DNA of 64,000 bases from Streptomyces sp. SID13726 (GTDB taxonomy: Bacteria > Actinomycetota > Actinomycetes > Streptomycetales > Streptomycetaceae): contig NZ_JAAGLY010000003.1 in assembly GCF_010548375.1 (NCBI RefSeq), positions 558,001 through 622,000 of the forward strand. The letters run 5' to 3'. Shown here piece after piece: positions 34,869 to 44,128 of the stretch. A program made the translations under genes and the position numbers. Every line of letters begins with the position of its first letter. The first letter of the stretch is position 1. A model generated the notes under the pieces. The model made no database searches and was not told the DNA's origin. It worked only from the letters and a program-made list of their open reading frames with translations.

Positions 34869-34964
34869 GTGCCCGTCTGACCTGGGGTTTCCCCTGGCCG
34901 AACGCGCAGACAAACCATACCGCACTCGGGTCGGTGGTCGCGCACTGCATTTGTCGCGCGGGCG

Positions 34965-35324
34965 TCAGGCGCCGCCCGGTGTGCCGAGGCCCGGGTAGGC
35001 CTCCAGCAGCCGGGTGGGTGCCGCCTGGCGCCAGGAGTCGGCCAGGATGTCCCGCAGCTCGCTCTCGTCGTCGATCGCGGTCAGCCGGGCCCGTACCCAG
35101 GCGAACTGTGCCTCGTGGTCGGCGATCCAGAACTTGTCCGGCTCGGCCAGGACCAGTTCGTCGCGCTCCTCCTTGGGGCAGCGCACGGCGATGGAGGTCT
35201 CGTCCTCGGGCATGGTGGCGAACATCTTCCCCGCGACCCGGAACGTGGGCATGCTCCAGGCGATCTTCTCCGTCGTGTCCGGCAGGGACAGGGCGATACG
35301 GCGTACGTCTTCGGCGTCCGGCAT
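34965..35324 (-). CDS. MmcQ/YjbR family DNA-binding-like protein
   Basis: 119 residues, typical of the small MmcQ/YjbR family: MPDAEDVRRIALSLPDTTE at the start, FRVAGKMFATM, then DKFWIADHEAQFAWVRARL. The fold is CyaY-like and its role in the cell is unknown. The start at 35324 gives the usual family N-terminus, although the ribosome site is weak; a GTG at 35348 is an alternative. It follows the GNAT gene by 30 nt and may be co-transcribed. Confidence 0.88.
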   Translation of the reverse strand: MPDAEDVRRIALSLPDTTEKIAWSMPTFRVAGKMFATMPEDETSIAVRCPKEERDELVLAEPDKFWIADHEAQFAWVRARLTAIDDESELRDILADSWRQAAPTRLLEAYPGLGTPGGA

Positions 35325-35354
35325 GACAGGAACCGTAGCCGCTGCCACTGACAA

Positions 35355-35888
35355 TCAGCAGGTGGGAGCGGTCGCCCCCAGCCGCTTGTAGTAGAGGGTC
35401 GTCGACCGCAGGACTCCGCCGGGGTCGGCCGCGTAGTCGGGGATGGCCCCGGCCCTGGTCCACCCGGCCGAGGCGTAGAGGCGTTCGGCGGGGCTGTCGG
35501 TCTCGGTGTCCAGGTGGAGCAGGGTGATCCCGGCCTCGGCGGCGGCCCCCTCCGCGGTGTCGAGGAGCCGGCGTCCGAGGCCCCGCCCGCGCGCGTCCCG
35601 GTGGACCATGAGCTTGACCAGTTCGGCGCGGTGGCGGCTGTTGGGCTTGTCGGGGAGCGCCAGGCCGACGGTGCCGAGGGTGCGGTGCCCGTCGCACGCG
35701 GCCCACACCAGACACCGCCCGGCGGCCACCGCGTCCGCGCGTTCCCGCCACCAGCCGAGGGCGGCCGTACGGTCCATGGGTGCGAGGAATCCGACGGAGG
35801 CGCCACCCGCCACGGTGTCCACCAACAGGTCGGCCAACTCCTCGGCGCGCTCCAGCAGTTGCGCCCCGTCCAGGCGGGTGACGATCAC
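35355..35888 (-). CDS. GNAT-family N-acetyltransferase
   Basis: 177 residues with GNAT motif A: ELVKLMVHRDARGRGLGRRL (acetyl-CoA pyrophosphate loop RGRGLG), preceded by TLGTVGLAL and followed by LHLDTETDSPAERLYASAGW. It acetylates an amine on an unknown substrate. The GTG start overlaps the stop of the XRE-cupin gene (GTGA), so expression is probably controlled by that regulator. Confidence 0.93.
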   Translation of the reverse strand: MIVTRLDGAQLLERAEELADLLVDTVAGGASVGFLAPMDRTAALGWWRERADAVAAGRCLVWAACDGHRTLGTVGLALPDKPNSRHRAELVKLMVHRDARGRGLGRRLLDTAEGAAAEAGITLLHLDTETDSPAERLYASAGWTRAGAIPDYAADPGGVLRSTTLYYKRLGATAPTC

Positions 35889-36463
35889 GGCAGCACCACC
35901 GCCAGCACGTACCGTGCCGCACCGGGACCGGCGCACCGGAACCGCGTCGGACCCCACACCCGCAGCCGCAGGCAGTCGCCGGTGCCGAGGTGGTGCTCGA
36001 CGTCCTGGGCGGTGACGTCGAGCGCCCCTTCCAGGACCCAGATGTGCTGTTCGAGGCCGGGCACGGGCGGGCGGTCGTAGGCGATGTCGGAACCGGCGGC
36101 CAGGCGTCCCTCGACGAGTTCGCCGCGCAGCCCGGTGTGCGGCGGCGACACTGATCGCCGTACGAAACCGGAGGCGCTGTCCTCCCACACCGGCTGCTCG
36201 GCGGCCCTGAGCAGCAGCGCGGGCTCGGCCTCGACCTCGCTCAGCAGCTGGGACATGGTCCGTCCGTACACCCCGCACAGCCGGTTCAGCAGCGAGGCGG
36301 TGGGGCTGATCTCCGCCCGCTCGGCGCGCGAGAGGGTGGACTTGCTGATGCCGCTGCGCTCCGCCAACTCGCCCAGCGACCAGCCGCGTTCGGCCCGCAG
36401 CTCGGCGAGGCGGGCGCCGAGACGGGTGTCGACGGGGTCCGGCCCGATCTCCGCTTGTTTCAT
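35885..36463 (-). CDS. XRE-family regulator with C-terminal cupin domain
   Basis: 192 residues. The N-terminal helix-turn-helix (about 14-70) reads LGARLAELRAERGWSLGELA then SGISKSTLSRAERAE. The C-terminal half is a cupin sensor (QHIWVLEGALDVTAQDVEHHL, GDCLRLRVWGPTRF). The family usually represses its own operon and responds to a small ligand. The start codon lies inside a 33-bp near-perfect palindrome, which implies strong autoregulation. It is followed by a coupled GNAT gene, perhaps a detoxifying acetyltransferase for its ligand (inference). Confidence 0.93.
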   Translation of the reverse strand: MKQAEIGPDPVDTRLGARLAELRAERGWSLGELAERSGISKSTLSRAERAEISPTASLLNRLCGVYGRTMSQLLSEVEAEPALLLRAAEQPVWEDSASGFVRRSVSPPHTGLRGELVEGRLAAGSDIAYDRPPVPGLEQHIWVLEGALDVTAQDVEHHLGTGDCLRLRVWGPTRFRCAGPGAARYVLAVVLP

Positions 36464-36490
36464 ATCGGGGATGATATCCCGGATATGAAA
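36458..36490. promoter_or_regulatory. 33-bp palindromic operator covering the XRE-cupin start codon
   Basis: Left arm TTTCATATCGGGGAT (36458-36472) and right arm ATCCCGGATATGAAA (36476-36490) are complementary at 14 of 15 positions with a 3-nt centre. The ATG of the regulator (36463-36461) is inside the left arm. The right end comes within 6 nt of the LysR stop codon. A leaderless or nearly leaderless promoter must lie here. Confidence 0.8.
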
Positions 36491-36495
36491 CGCAA

Positions 36496-37398
36496 CTACC
36501 CTTGCGCGACGGCTCCGAGCGCGTCCAGCACCGGGCGGATCAGCGGGTGCTCCTCGGCTCCCCGTCGTACGGCGGCGAAGACCCGGCGGGTCGGGGCGGT
36601 CCCGTCGACGGGCCGTACGACCACCCCGGCGAGGTCCATGCCGATCAGCGCCGACCGCGGCACCAGCGCCACGCCGGCGTCCGCCGAGGCCAGCGCGACC
36701 ACCGCGCGGAAGTCGTCCGAGGAGTGCTCCAGTCGGGGCTGGAACCCGGCGCTCTCGCAGGCGAGGACCACCACGTCGTGGCAGGGGTTGCCCGGGTAGG
36801 GGCCGATCCACGGGTCCTTGGCGAGTTCGGCCAGCGGCACCTCGCGCGCGTCGGCCAGCCGGTGGCTCACCGGGACGACCGCGTCGAAGGGCTCGGCGTA
36901 GAGGGGGACGTGCGCGAGGCGCGGGTCGCCGGCCGGCGGGGCGCCCCGGTACTCCACCGCGACCGCCACGTCGACCTGCCGGTCCAGCACCATCGGCAGG
37001 CTGGCGTCGCCCTCGGCATCCTGGACCCGGATGCGGATACCGGGCGAGGTCGAGGCGAGGCGGGCCACCGCGGGGGCCACGACCAGGGCGATCCCGGTCG
37101 CGAAGGAGGCGACGGTGACCGTGCCGGCCGCGCCCGAACCGTACGCGGCGAGCTCGGCCTCCGCGCGCTCCAGCTGGGCGAGGACCGCGTTGGTGTGGCT
37201 GAGCAGGATCTCGCCGGCCGGAGTCAGCCGTACGCCCTTGGCACCGCGCTCGACGAGACGGTGCCCGGTCTCCTGCTCCAGGGCCGCGAGCTGCTGGGAG
37301 ACCGCGGAGGGGGTGAGATACAGCGCGGCGGCAGCCGCTGTCACCGTGCGGTGGTCGGCCACCGCACGCAGGATGTGGAGCCGCCGTGCCTCGATCAT
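36496..37398 (-). CDS. LysR-family transcriptional regulator
   Basis: 300 residues. The winged HTH (1-60) reads LHILRAVADHRTVTAAAAAL then TPSAVSQQLAALEQETGHRL, followed by a linker helix and a type-2 periplasmic-binding effector domain (~90-295, with VTVASFATGIALVVAPAVA and DDFRAVVALASADAGVALVP). It lies 53 nt downstream of kbl on the same strand. This suggests it may control threonine/glycine metabolism, but LysR genes usually regulate a divergent neighbour and none is present. Confidence 0.93.
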   Translation of the reverse strand: MIEARRLHILRAVADHRTVTAAAAALYLTPSAVSQQLAALEQETGHRLVERGAKGVRLTPAGEILLSHTNAVLAQLERAEAELAAYGSGAAGTVTVASFATGIALVVAPAVARLASTSPGIRIRVQDAEGDASLPMVLDRQVDVAVAVEYRGAPPAGDPRLAHVPLYAEPFDAVVPVSHRLADAREVPLAELAKDPWIGPYPGNPCHDVVVLACESAGFQPRLEHSSDDFRAVVALASADAGVALVPRSALIGMDLAGVVVRPVDGTAPTRRVFAAVRRGAEEHPLIRPVLDALGAVAQG

Positions 37399-37451
37399 GG
37401 GATCGATTATCGCAATACGTCAGGACTGGGGCGCCTGCTGCGCGCTCGCCG

Positions 37452-38645
37452 CTAGGCCGCCAGTTCCGCCCTCGCGGCCACGAACGCGTCGACCGCTCGA
37501 TCGACGTCGTCCGTGGAGTGCGCGGCCGACAGCTGGACGCGGATCCGCGCCTGTCCCTGCGGTACGACCGGGTACGAGAAGCCGATCACGTACACCCCGC
37601 GCTCCAGCAGCAGCTCCGCGAGACGGCCCGCCTCCGAGGCGTCGCCGATCATGACGGGGGCGATGGCGTGGTCACCGGGGAGGACGTCGAAGCCCTCCTC
37701 GGCCATCCGGCGGCGGAACAGCGCGGTGTTCTCGCGCAGCCGCACCCTCAGGTCGTCCGCAGACTCCAGCAGGTCGAGGACCTTCAGGGAGGCGGCGGCG
37801 ATCACCGGGGCGAGCGTGTTCGAGAAGAGGTACGGCCGTGAGCGCTGCCGCAGGAGTGCCACGATCTCGGCGCGGGCGGCGACGTAGCCGCCGGAGGCGC
37901 CGCCGAGTGCCTTGCCGAGGGTGCCGGTGACGATGTCGACGCGGTCCATGACGCCGTGCAGCTCGGGGGTGCCGCGGCCGCCGGGGCCGACGAAGCCGAC
38001 TGCGTGCGAGTCGTCGACCATGACCATGGCGTCGTAGCGGTCGGCGAGGTCGCAGATCTCCGCGAGCGGGGCCACGTAACCGTCCATGGAGAAGACGCCG
38101 TCGGTGACGATCAGCCGGCGCCTGGCGTCCGACGCGTCCTTCAACTGCCGTTCCAGATCGGCCAGATCACGGTTGGCGTACCGGAAGCGGCGGGCCTTGG
38201 ACAGCCGGATGCCGTCGATGATCGACGCGTGGTTCAGGGCGTCGGAGATGACGGCGTCCTCGGGGCCCAACAGGGTTTCGAAGACACCGCCGTTGGCGTC
38301 GAAGCAGGAGGAGTAGAGGATGGTGTCCTCCTGGCCGAGGAAGGCCGAGAGCCGTGCCTCCAGCTCCTTGTGCACCTCCTGCGTGCCGCAGATGAAGCGC
38401 ACGGAGGCCATGCCGTAGCCCCAGCGGTCCAGGGCCTCGTGGGCGGCGGCGATCACCTCGGGGTGGTCGGCGAGGCCGAGGTAGTTGTTGGCGCAGAAGT
38501 TGAGGACCTCGCCGGGGCGGCCGCCCGCGGACACGTTGACGGTCGCCGACTGCGGGGTGTCGATCACCCGCTCCGGCTTGTGCAGTCCGGCGGCGCGGAT
38601 CTCGTCGAGGGTGGCGCGCAGGTCATCGCGCACGGAGTCGAACAT
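37452..38645 (-). CDS. kbl: Glycine C-acetyltransferase (2-amino-3-ketobutyrate CoA ligase)
   Basis: 397 residues, the normal family length, a fold-type I PLP enzyme. Visible features are [32 protein letters not shown] (the PLP-contacting Asp and His) and the Schiff-base lysine in [15 protein letters not shown]. It cleaves 2-amino-3-ketobutyrate with CoA to glycine and acetyl-CoA, the second step of threonine degradation. It begins 35 nt after the tdh stop with an AGGGA ribosome site, so the two form an operon and pass the unstable intermediate between them. Confidence 0.97.
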   Translation of the reverse strand: MFDSVRDDLRATLDEIRAAGLHKPERVIDTPQSATVNVSAGGRPGEVLNFCANNYLGLADHPEVIAAAHEALDRWGYGMASVRFICGTQEVHKELEARLSAFLGQEDTILYSSCFDANGGVFETLLGPEDAVISDALNHASIIDGIRLSKARRFRYANRDLADLERQLKDASDARRRLIVTDGVFSMDGYVAPLAEICDLADRYDAMVMVDDSHAVGFVGPGGRGTPELHGVMDRVDIVTGTLGKALGGASGGYVAARAEIVALLRQRSRPYLFSNTLAPVIAAASLKVLDLLESADDLRVRLRENTALFRRRMAEEGFDVLPGDHAIAPVMIGDASEAGRLAELLLERGVYVIGFSYPVVPQGQARIRVQLSAAHSTDDVDRAVDAFVAARAELAA

Positions 38646-38680
38646 CGTGAGTCCCTAGGTCAGTTGGTCCGGCGGAGAAG

Positions 38681-39709
38681 TCAGATGGTCCAGTCGAGGA
38701 TGACCTTGCCGCCGCGGCCGCTCGCCGCGTCGGCGAACGCCGCCTCGAAGTCGCGGTGGCCGTACCGGCCGGTGATCACGGGAGCGAGGTCGAGACCGCC
38801 CTCCAGGAGCACCGACATCGCGTACCAGGTCTCGAACATCTCACGGCCGTAGATGCCCTTGATGGTGATCATCGAGGTGACGATCCGGGCCCAGTCGACT
38901 GGGAACTCCGCGGCCGGGAGCCCCAGCATCGCGATCCGGCCGCCGTGCGTCATGTTGGCGATCATGTCGCGCAGCGCCTCGGGCCGCCCGGACATCTCCA
39001 GACCGATGTCGAAGCCCTCGCGCAGCCCCAACTCCCGCTGTCCGTCGGCGATCTGACCCTCCGACACATTCAGCGCGAGACTCACGCCCACCTTGCGGGC
39101 CAGCTCCAGGCGCTCCTCGCTGACGTCGGTGATCACGACGTTGCGGGCCCCCGCGTGCCGGGCGACGGCCGCCGCCATCAGGCCGATCGGCCCGGCCCCC
39201 GTGATCAGCACGTCCTCGCCGACCAGCGGGAAGGACAGCGCGGTGTGCACGGCGTTGCCGAACGGGTCGAAGATCGCGGCCACGTCGAGTTCCACCGGAA
39301 CCCGGTGCACCCACACATTGGCGGCGGGCAGGGCTACGTACTCCGCGAAGGCCCCGTCCCTGCCGACCCCGAGCCCGACGGTGGCCCGGCACAAGTGCCG
39401 CCGACCGGCGAGGCAGTTGCGGCACCTGCCGCAGACGAGGTGCCCCTCGCCGCTGACCCGGTCGCCGATGCCGATCTCCGTGACATCGCGCCCGGTCTCG
39501 ACGACCTCGCCGACGAACTCGTGCCCGAGGACCAGTGGGGTGCGGATCGCCTGCTGGGCCCAGCCGTCCCAGTTGCGGATGTGCAGGTCGGTGCCGCAGA
39601 TGCCGGTGCGCAGCACCTTGATCAGCACGTCACCGGGTCCGACGGCCGGCTCCGGGACGTCCGCGAGCCACAGTCCGGGCTCCGCCTTCTCCTTGACCAG
39701 CGCCTTCAC
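38681..39709 (-). CDS. tdh: L-threonine 3-dehydrogenase
   Basis: 342 residues, medium-chain Zn alcohol dehydrogenase type. CGTDLHI carries the catalytic Zn ligand, [12 protein letters not shown] the second, and [15 protein letters not shown] the structural Zn cluster. [18 protein letters not shown] is the NAD site, and [20 protein letters not shown] closes the enzyme. It oxidises threonine to 2-amino-3-ketobutyrate for the adjacent kbl product. The GTG at 39709 was chosen because AGGAGC precedes it by about 6 nt and the N-terminus ([15 protein letters not shown]) matches the family. Confidence 0.97.
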   Translation of the reverse strand: MKALVKEKAEPGLWLADVPEPAVGPGDVLIKVLRTGICGTDLHIRNWDGWAQQAIRTPLVLGHEFVGEVVETGRDVTEIGIGDRVSGEGHLVCGRCRNCLAGRRHLCRATVGLGVGRDGAFAEYVALPAANVWVHRVPVELDVAAIFDPFGNAVHTALSFPLVGEDVLITGAGPIGLMAAAVARHAGARNVVITDVSEERLELARKVGVSLALNVSEGQIADGQRELGLREGFDIGLEMSGRPEALRDMIANMTHGGRIAMLGLPAAEFPVDWARIVTSMITIKGIYGREMFETWYAMSVLLEGGLDLAPVITGRYGHRDFEAAFADAASGRGGKVILDWTI

Positions 39710-39935
39710 GCTACGGCTCCTGTGGGTGCGAGGGGTGGAAACGCCCTGCAATCTGCCGTACGGCACCGTCCTGGTCCATCGAGGATTTCTTAAGCGCCGC
39801 CACAGCTGGGCTTCACGCCCGCTGCGCGCCGCCGAAAAACGCGGGACGCGCCGGGCCTGCATTCGAGCCGCGCAGTCCGTGGCCGAGCGCACCCAAGGGC
39901 GGATCAGTCACGGTGAACCCTTCGACAGGCAGGAG

Positions 39936-40865
39936 TCATTCGGGCGAGGCGAACGGATCTCCGGCCGGCAGCCAGGAACCCGTCGCGTGGATGCCGAGGT
40001 CGCCCACGCCGTGGCACAGGGCGTCGACCACGGCGAGGACACCGTCGCGGTCCTCGTCCGCGCGCCGGACCAGGGACCAGGTCCAGTGGATCCTGGGCGC
40101 TACGACCTCGCGGCGGACCAGGTCGGGCGGGAGTGAAGTGGTCTGGCCCTTGGGGCAGTTGAGGACGGGTCGGCTGCCGCGGCGGACGTGGTCGAAGAAG
40201 GCGGGCCCGGTGACACCGCCGTCGGAGATGCGCACGGGGCGGGAGCCGGTGGACCGTGCCACGTCTTCCGCGTACACGTTCCAGGACGCCCAGGCTGTGA
40301 CGTCGTCGTCGATCAGGACGTCGGTGTCCGAGGCCCGGACGTCGGCGGTGTCGGGGCCCTTGGCGACGGCGTGGACCCGGTCGGCGCCGATGAGTTCGGC
40401 CCGCAGCCCGAGCCGTTCCAGGTCCTCGGTCCGCACCCAGCACACGGCCAGGTCCAGGCTGCCGTCAGCGACCCGCGCGGCCTGTGTGTGCGAGGGCGCG
40501 ACCCACGCGTCGACATGCACCCGCGCCACCGCCGCCGTACGCGAAGCCAGGTCCGGGGGAAGCCAGTTGACGTATCCGACGCGCACCGCCCGCGAACCCG
40601 ACAGCCGGCCCGCGCGGCGGCGCAGGTCGTCGGCGCGTTCCAGCAGGGCGCGGGTGTGCGGGAGCAGGGCGGCACCGGCCGGTGTGAGGGAGACCGAGCG
40701 CCGGTCCCGGTCGAACAGCCGCACACCCAGGTCGCGTTCGAGCACCTTGATCTGCTGGGAGAGCGAAGGGCCCGCGATCAGCAGTCGCTCGGCGGCCCGG
40801 CCGAAGTTCAGCTCCTCGGCGACCGCGACGAAATACCGCAGCTGACGCAGCTCCACGCCCGCCAT
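39936..40865 (-). CDS. LysR-family transcriptional regulator
   Basis: 309 residues. The HTH is at 1-60 (LRQLRYFVAVAEELNFGRAA then SLSQQIKVLERDLGVRLFDR), the effector domain from ~92 onward (AVRVGYVNWLPPDLASRTAA, GADRVHAVAKGPD). It is divergent from the MFS transporter gene across 120 nt, the classic arrangement in which a LysR protein activates its neighbour's promoter and represses its own. The 226 nt between this stop and tdh hold only the tdh promoter region. Confidence 0.93.
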   Translation of the reverse strand: MAGVELRQLRYFVAVAEELNFGRAAERLLIAGPSLSQQIKVLERDLGVRLFDRDRRSVSLTPAGAALLPHTRALLERADDLRRRAGRLSGSRAVRVGYVNWLPPDLASRTAAVARVHVDAWVAPSHTQAARVADGSLDLAVCWVRTEDLERLGLRAELIGADRVHAVAKGPDTADVRASDTDVLIDDDVTAWASWNVYAEDVARSTGSRPVRISDGGVTGPAFFDHVRRGSRPVLNCPKGQTTSLPPDLVRREVVAPRIHWTWSLVRRADEDRDGVLAVVDALCHGVGDLGIHATGSWLPAGDPFASPE

Positions 40866-40984
40866 GCTACGTGCGCTGGGAGGCTGGGCCTATCAGCAGC
40901 GAGGCAGCCGGTCGTGGCATCGGTGCTGGTGATGGGGCCAGGATCGGGGGTGGTGGTCCGGTGTCGGGGAGGGGAGGGGACATC

Positions 40985-42253
40985 ATGCGGGGGCTCTTGG
41001 CCGGGATCACGGTCCGCGGCCTCCGTACGACGAGCGATACGTCCCCGTGGGCTCACGTCGTCCGGGCCGCCGCCGCGCTCGCCGCGGGCATGGGCGTCGG
41101 CCGGTTCGTGTACACCCCGATCCTGCCGTTGATGCAGGCCCAGGCGGAGCTGTCCGCCGGTGCGGGGGCGGACCTGGCCACCGCCAACTACGTCGGGTAC
41201 CTCCTCGGAGCGCTCGCGGGCATCCTGTTCCCGCCGCTGGTCCGCTCGCGCGCCGTGCTGCGCGGCTCCCTGCTCGTCCTCGCCGGGACGCTCGCCTGCA
41301 TGCCCCTCACCCACAGCACGGCGGTGTGGGCCGGCCTGCGGCTGACGGCGGGTGCCGCGAGCGCGCTGGTGTTCGTCGTGGCGGCCGGTTCGCTCCTGCA
41401 CCACCTGCGAACTCACTCACCGCATCTGCCCGGTTGGGCCTTCGGCGGGGTGGGTGCCGGTATCGCGCTCTCCGGTCTGCTGGTCCTCGTCCTGCGTACG
41501 GCGGCCGACTGGCGGGCCGCGTGGTGGGCCTCGGCGGCCCTGGCCCTCGCGCTGACCGGTGCCGCGTGGAACCTGCGGCCGGAGGAGGCGACCGCCGGTC
41601 CCGCCGCGAGGCCCGGGGAGCGTACGCACCGCTGGTTCTGGGCCCTGTTCGTCGGCTACACCCTGGAGGGCGCCGGATACATCGTCGCCGGGACCTTCCT
41701 GGTCGCCGCGATCGGCCAGGGCTCCCCCGGCTGGGTCGGCGGTGCCGCGTGGGTGCTGGTGGGGCTGGCCGCCGTACCGTCGACGGCGTTGTGGGCCCGG
41801 CTCGCGCGCCGCCGGTCGCGACCGGACCTGCTGCTCGCGGCCCTGCTGGTCCAGGCGGTCGGCATCGCCCTGCCCGCCCTGGTCGGCGGCGCGGCGGCGG
41901 CCCTCGTCTCGGCGGTGCTGTTCGGGGCCACCTTCCTGGGGATCTGCACCCTCGCCCTGGCCACCGGGGCACAGCTGCGGTTCCCGCGCTCGGTGGCGTT
42001 GCTGACCGCCGGGTACTCCGTCGGCCAGATCCTCGGCCCGCCGGCGGTCGCCCCGATGCTGCACGACGGCTACCGCTCCGCCCTGCTCCTGGCCGCCCTC
42101 GTCGTACTGGTCTCGGCCGCGGTGACGATCGTCCTCAGGTTCGATTTTCCGCATCACATGGCCGTCACGGGCGGATCGCGGAGAGAATCGACCCAGGACA
42201 CGCGGCCCGACCGACCGGATCGCGGCGCCCTCGCCCCGCACTCGGCCGACTGA
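40985..42253 (+). CDS. MFS transporter, YbfB/YjiJ family
   Basis: About 422 residues with twelve predicted membrane helices. AAALAAGMGVGRFVYTPILPLM is the conserved first helix of YbfB/YjiJ proteins, followed by TANYVGYLLGALAG, and the second half starts WALFVGYTLEGAGYIVAGTF. The start at 40985 (MRGLLAG) is preceded by GGAGGGGAC. An earlier in-frame ATG at 40871 gives an implausible Gly-rich extension. Function is probably drug or metabolite efflux; the substrate is unknown. It is divergent from a LysR gene, its likely regulator. Confidence 0.93.
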   Translation: MRGLLAGITVRGLRTTSDTSPWAHVVRAAAALAAGMGVGRFVYTPILPLMQAQAELSAGAGADLATANYVGYLLGALAGILFPPLVRSRAVLRGSLLVLAGTLACMPLTHSTAVWAGLRLTAGAASALVFVVAAGSLLHHLRTHSPHLPGWAFGGVGAGIALSGLLVLVLRTAADWRAAWWASAALALALTGAAWNLRPEEATAGPAARPGERTHRWFWALFVGYTLEGAGYIVAGTFLVAAIGQGSPGWVGGAAWVLVGLAAVPSTALWARLARRRSRPDLLLAALLVQAVGIALPALVGGAAAALVSAVLFGATFLGICTLALATGAQLRFPRSVALLTAGYSVGQILGPPAVAPMLHDGYRSALLLAALVVLVSAAVTIVLRFDFPHHMAVTGGSRRESTQDTRPDRPDRGALAPHSAD

Positions 42254-42266
42254 CGTGGAGCCGCTC

Positions 42267-42875
42267 ATGACCACCGCACGGGACCTCGCGATCGTCGCCC
42301 TGGACGTGCCGCCGGACCGCTCCCTGGAGCAGGGCGACCTGTCGCTCGCGCTCGCGGGGGCCGAGCTGATCGACCTCGCCGAAGCCGGGGCGCTCGCGCT
42401 CGACGGCGACCGCGTCGTGCCCGGGGCGGAGGGGGCGACGGGAGACCGGCTGCTGGACGAGGCGGCCGCGGCGCTGGTCCGGGCGGAGCCCTACGAGACG
42501 GTCGAGGACTGGCTGTGGCGCCGGGGCCGTGATCTCTCCGCCGCCTACGTCGACGACCTGGAGAGGATCGGGCTGACCACCCGTAAGCGGGGCCGCCGGT
42601 TCCCGCTGCTCGGCGCCCGGACGGTACCGGTCGACTCGGCGGCCCGCAGCAGCGCCGAGGAGCGCCGGGCGGCGGGCGAGCCGGTCCTCGCCGCCCTGGC
42701 TGCCGCCGCCGGGGTCGAGGACAAGGGGCCGGAGTTCGACGAGGACCGCGTCGGGGAGGCGGTCACGGCGGTGCTGGCGGCCGTCGGCGACGCGGTGATG
42801 GAGCTGGAGGCCGTACGACAGCGGCGGGCGATCGAGAACTCCGCGTTCGACAACATCTGGCGCGGAGGCGTGTGA
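42267..42875 (+). CDS. GPP34 (GOLPH3-like) phosphoprotein
   Basis: 202 residues resembling the GPP34 family: SLEQGDLSLALAGAELIDLAEAG at the start, VEDWLWRRGRDLSAAYVDDLERIG, then RTVPVDSAARSSAEERRAAGEP and a C-terminal helix ending in RRAIENSAFDNIWRGG. In eukaryotes GOLPH3 binds phosphatidylinositol-4-phosphate; the actinobacterial role is not known. It starts 14 nt after the MFS gene with GGAG 6 nt before the ATG, so the two may be co-expressed. Confidence 0.9.
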   Translation: MTTARDLAIVALDVPPDRSLEQGDLSLALAGAELIDLAEAGALALDGDRVVPGAEGATGDRLLDEAAAALVRAEPYETVEDWLWRRGRDLSAAYVDDLERIGLTTRKRGRRFPLLGARTVPVDSAARSSAEERRAAGEPVLAALAAAAGVEDKGPEFDEDRVGEAVTAVLAAVGDAVMELEAVRQRRAIENSAFDNIWRGGV

Positions 42876-42891
42876 GGGAGGCTCGTGGCGC

Positions 42892-43467
42892 TCACAGCGG
42901 GAGCCCGTCGGCCTCCCCCCGCTCCAGCCGTGCCACGAGTTCCGCCGCCGACGACTTGATCGTCTCCAGGCCGGACTTTCCCCAGGACCGGGGCTCGGTG
43001 TCCTCGACGCACACCGTGCCCAGCACCATCCCCGTGGAGTCGATGAGGGGCGCGCCCAGATAGGAGCGGATGCCGAACTCGTCGACGACCGGGTTGCCCG
43101 CGAATCTCGGATAGTCCCGGACGTCCTCCAGGACCAGCGCCTTGCGGCGGACGACAACATGGGGGCAGAAGCCGTAGTCCCGCTCCATATAGCGGCCCAC
43201 CTCCGGCTTGGCCTCGTCGGTGTCGGTCGCGGGCCGGGCCGCGGGAATCCGCAGACCGGCGAAGAACTGCCGGTTCTCGCCGATGAAGTTGACCATGGCG
43301 TACGGCGCCCCCGTGCGCTCGGCGAGCCGCCGGGCGAAGGCGTCGAGCGCGGGCTCGGGTCGCTCCCCCAGGCCCAGCAGACGCAGCCGGCGCGTCCGGT
43401 CCGGCGCCTCCTTGTCCACCGGCGTGAGCAGCAGACGACCGGCCGGGCGCGGTGGGTCGTAGCTCAT
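42892..43467 (-). CDS. GAF-domain protein linked to the conservon
   Basis: 191 residues with one GAF domain. ALDAFARRLAERTGAPYAMV begins the domain, NFIGENRQFFAGLRIPA, RDYGFCPHVVVRRKALVLED and FGIRSYLGAPLIDSTGMVLG form the sensing beta-sheet, and VCVEDTEPRSWG follows. Cys in YGFCPHV might contact a ligand. It lies 62 nt downstream of cvnD on the same strand, so it may feed a signal into the conservon. No output domain is present. Confidence 0.88.
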   Translation of the reverse strand: MSYDPPRPAGRLLLTPVDKEAPDRTRRLRLLGLGERPEPALDAFARRLAERTGAPYAMVNFIGENRQFFAGLRIPAARPATDTDEAKPEVGRYMERDYGFCPHVVVRRKALVLEDVRDYPRFAGNPVVDEFGIRSYLGAPLIDSTGMVLGTVCVEDTEPRSWGKSGLETIKSSAAELVARLERGEADGLPL

Positions 43468-43528
43468 GGGCGGTTTCCGTCGCTGTGGACGTGGGTCATA
43501 TGCGGCTCCGTGGCGGTGTGTGCGGGGG

Positions 43529-44128
43529 TCACATGTGGGCGCCGTGGCTCGGCGCGGGCTCCGGGCTGTGGGCGATGAGATGCCGGACCAGGGTGAGCAG
43601 GGTCTGCACACCGGAACTGGAGATCCGGGCGTCGCAGCGCACGATGGGGATCTCCGGCGGCAGGTCGATGGCGGCACGGACCTCCTCGGGGTCGTAGCGG
43701 TACCCCCCGTCGAACTCGTTGATCGCGACGATGAATCCGAGGCCGCGTTGCTCGAAGAAGTCCACCGCCGCGAAGCAGTCCTCCAGACGCCGGGTGTCGG
43801 CGAGGATCACCGCCCCGAGCGCGCCCTCGGAGAGCTCGTCCCACATGAACCAGAACCGCTCCTGTCCGGGCGTGCCGAACAGATAGAGGACGTGTTCCGG
43901 ATCGAGGGTGATCCTGCCGAAGTCCATGGCCACCGTCGTCTCGACCTTGTTCTCGATACCGTCGAGACTGTCGGTCGCGGCGCTGACCGTGGTGAGCAGT
44001 TCCTCCGTGCTGAGGGGTGCGATCTCGCTGACCGCGCCCACGAAGGTCGTCTTGCCTACCCCGAACCCTCCCGCCACCAGAATCTTCAGTGCGGTGGGGA
44101 AGGGGTCAGAGCTGTCGTCGTAGTCCAT
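43529..44128 (-). CDS. cvnD: Conservon GTP-binding protein CvnD
   Basis: 199 residues, a Ras-like small GTPase. P-loop GGFGVGKT is at 20-27, switch I includes ETTVAMDFGRITL, and the G3 motif GTPGQERF starts at 85. The G4 position reads NEFDGG instead of NKxD, as is usual for CvnD proteins. It overlaps the cvnC end by 23 nt. CvnA-D complexes act at the membrane as a heterotrimeric-G-protein-like signalling unit controlling development and antibiotic production (family knowledge). Confidence 0.95.
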   Translation of the reverse strand: MDYDDSSDPFPTALKILVAGGFGVGKTTFVGAVSEIAPLSTEELLTTVSAATDSLDGIENKVETTVAMDFGRITLDPEHVLYLFGTPGQERFWFMWDELSEGALGAVILADTRRLEDCFAAVDFFEQRGLGFIVAINEFDGGYRYDPEEVRAAIDLPPEIPIVRCDARISSSGVQTLLTLVRHLIAHSPEPAPSHGAHM

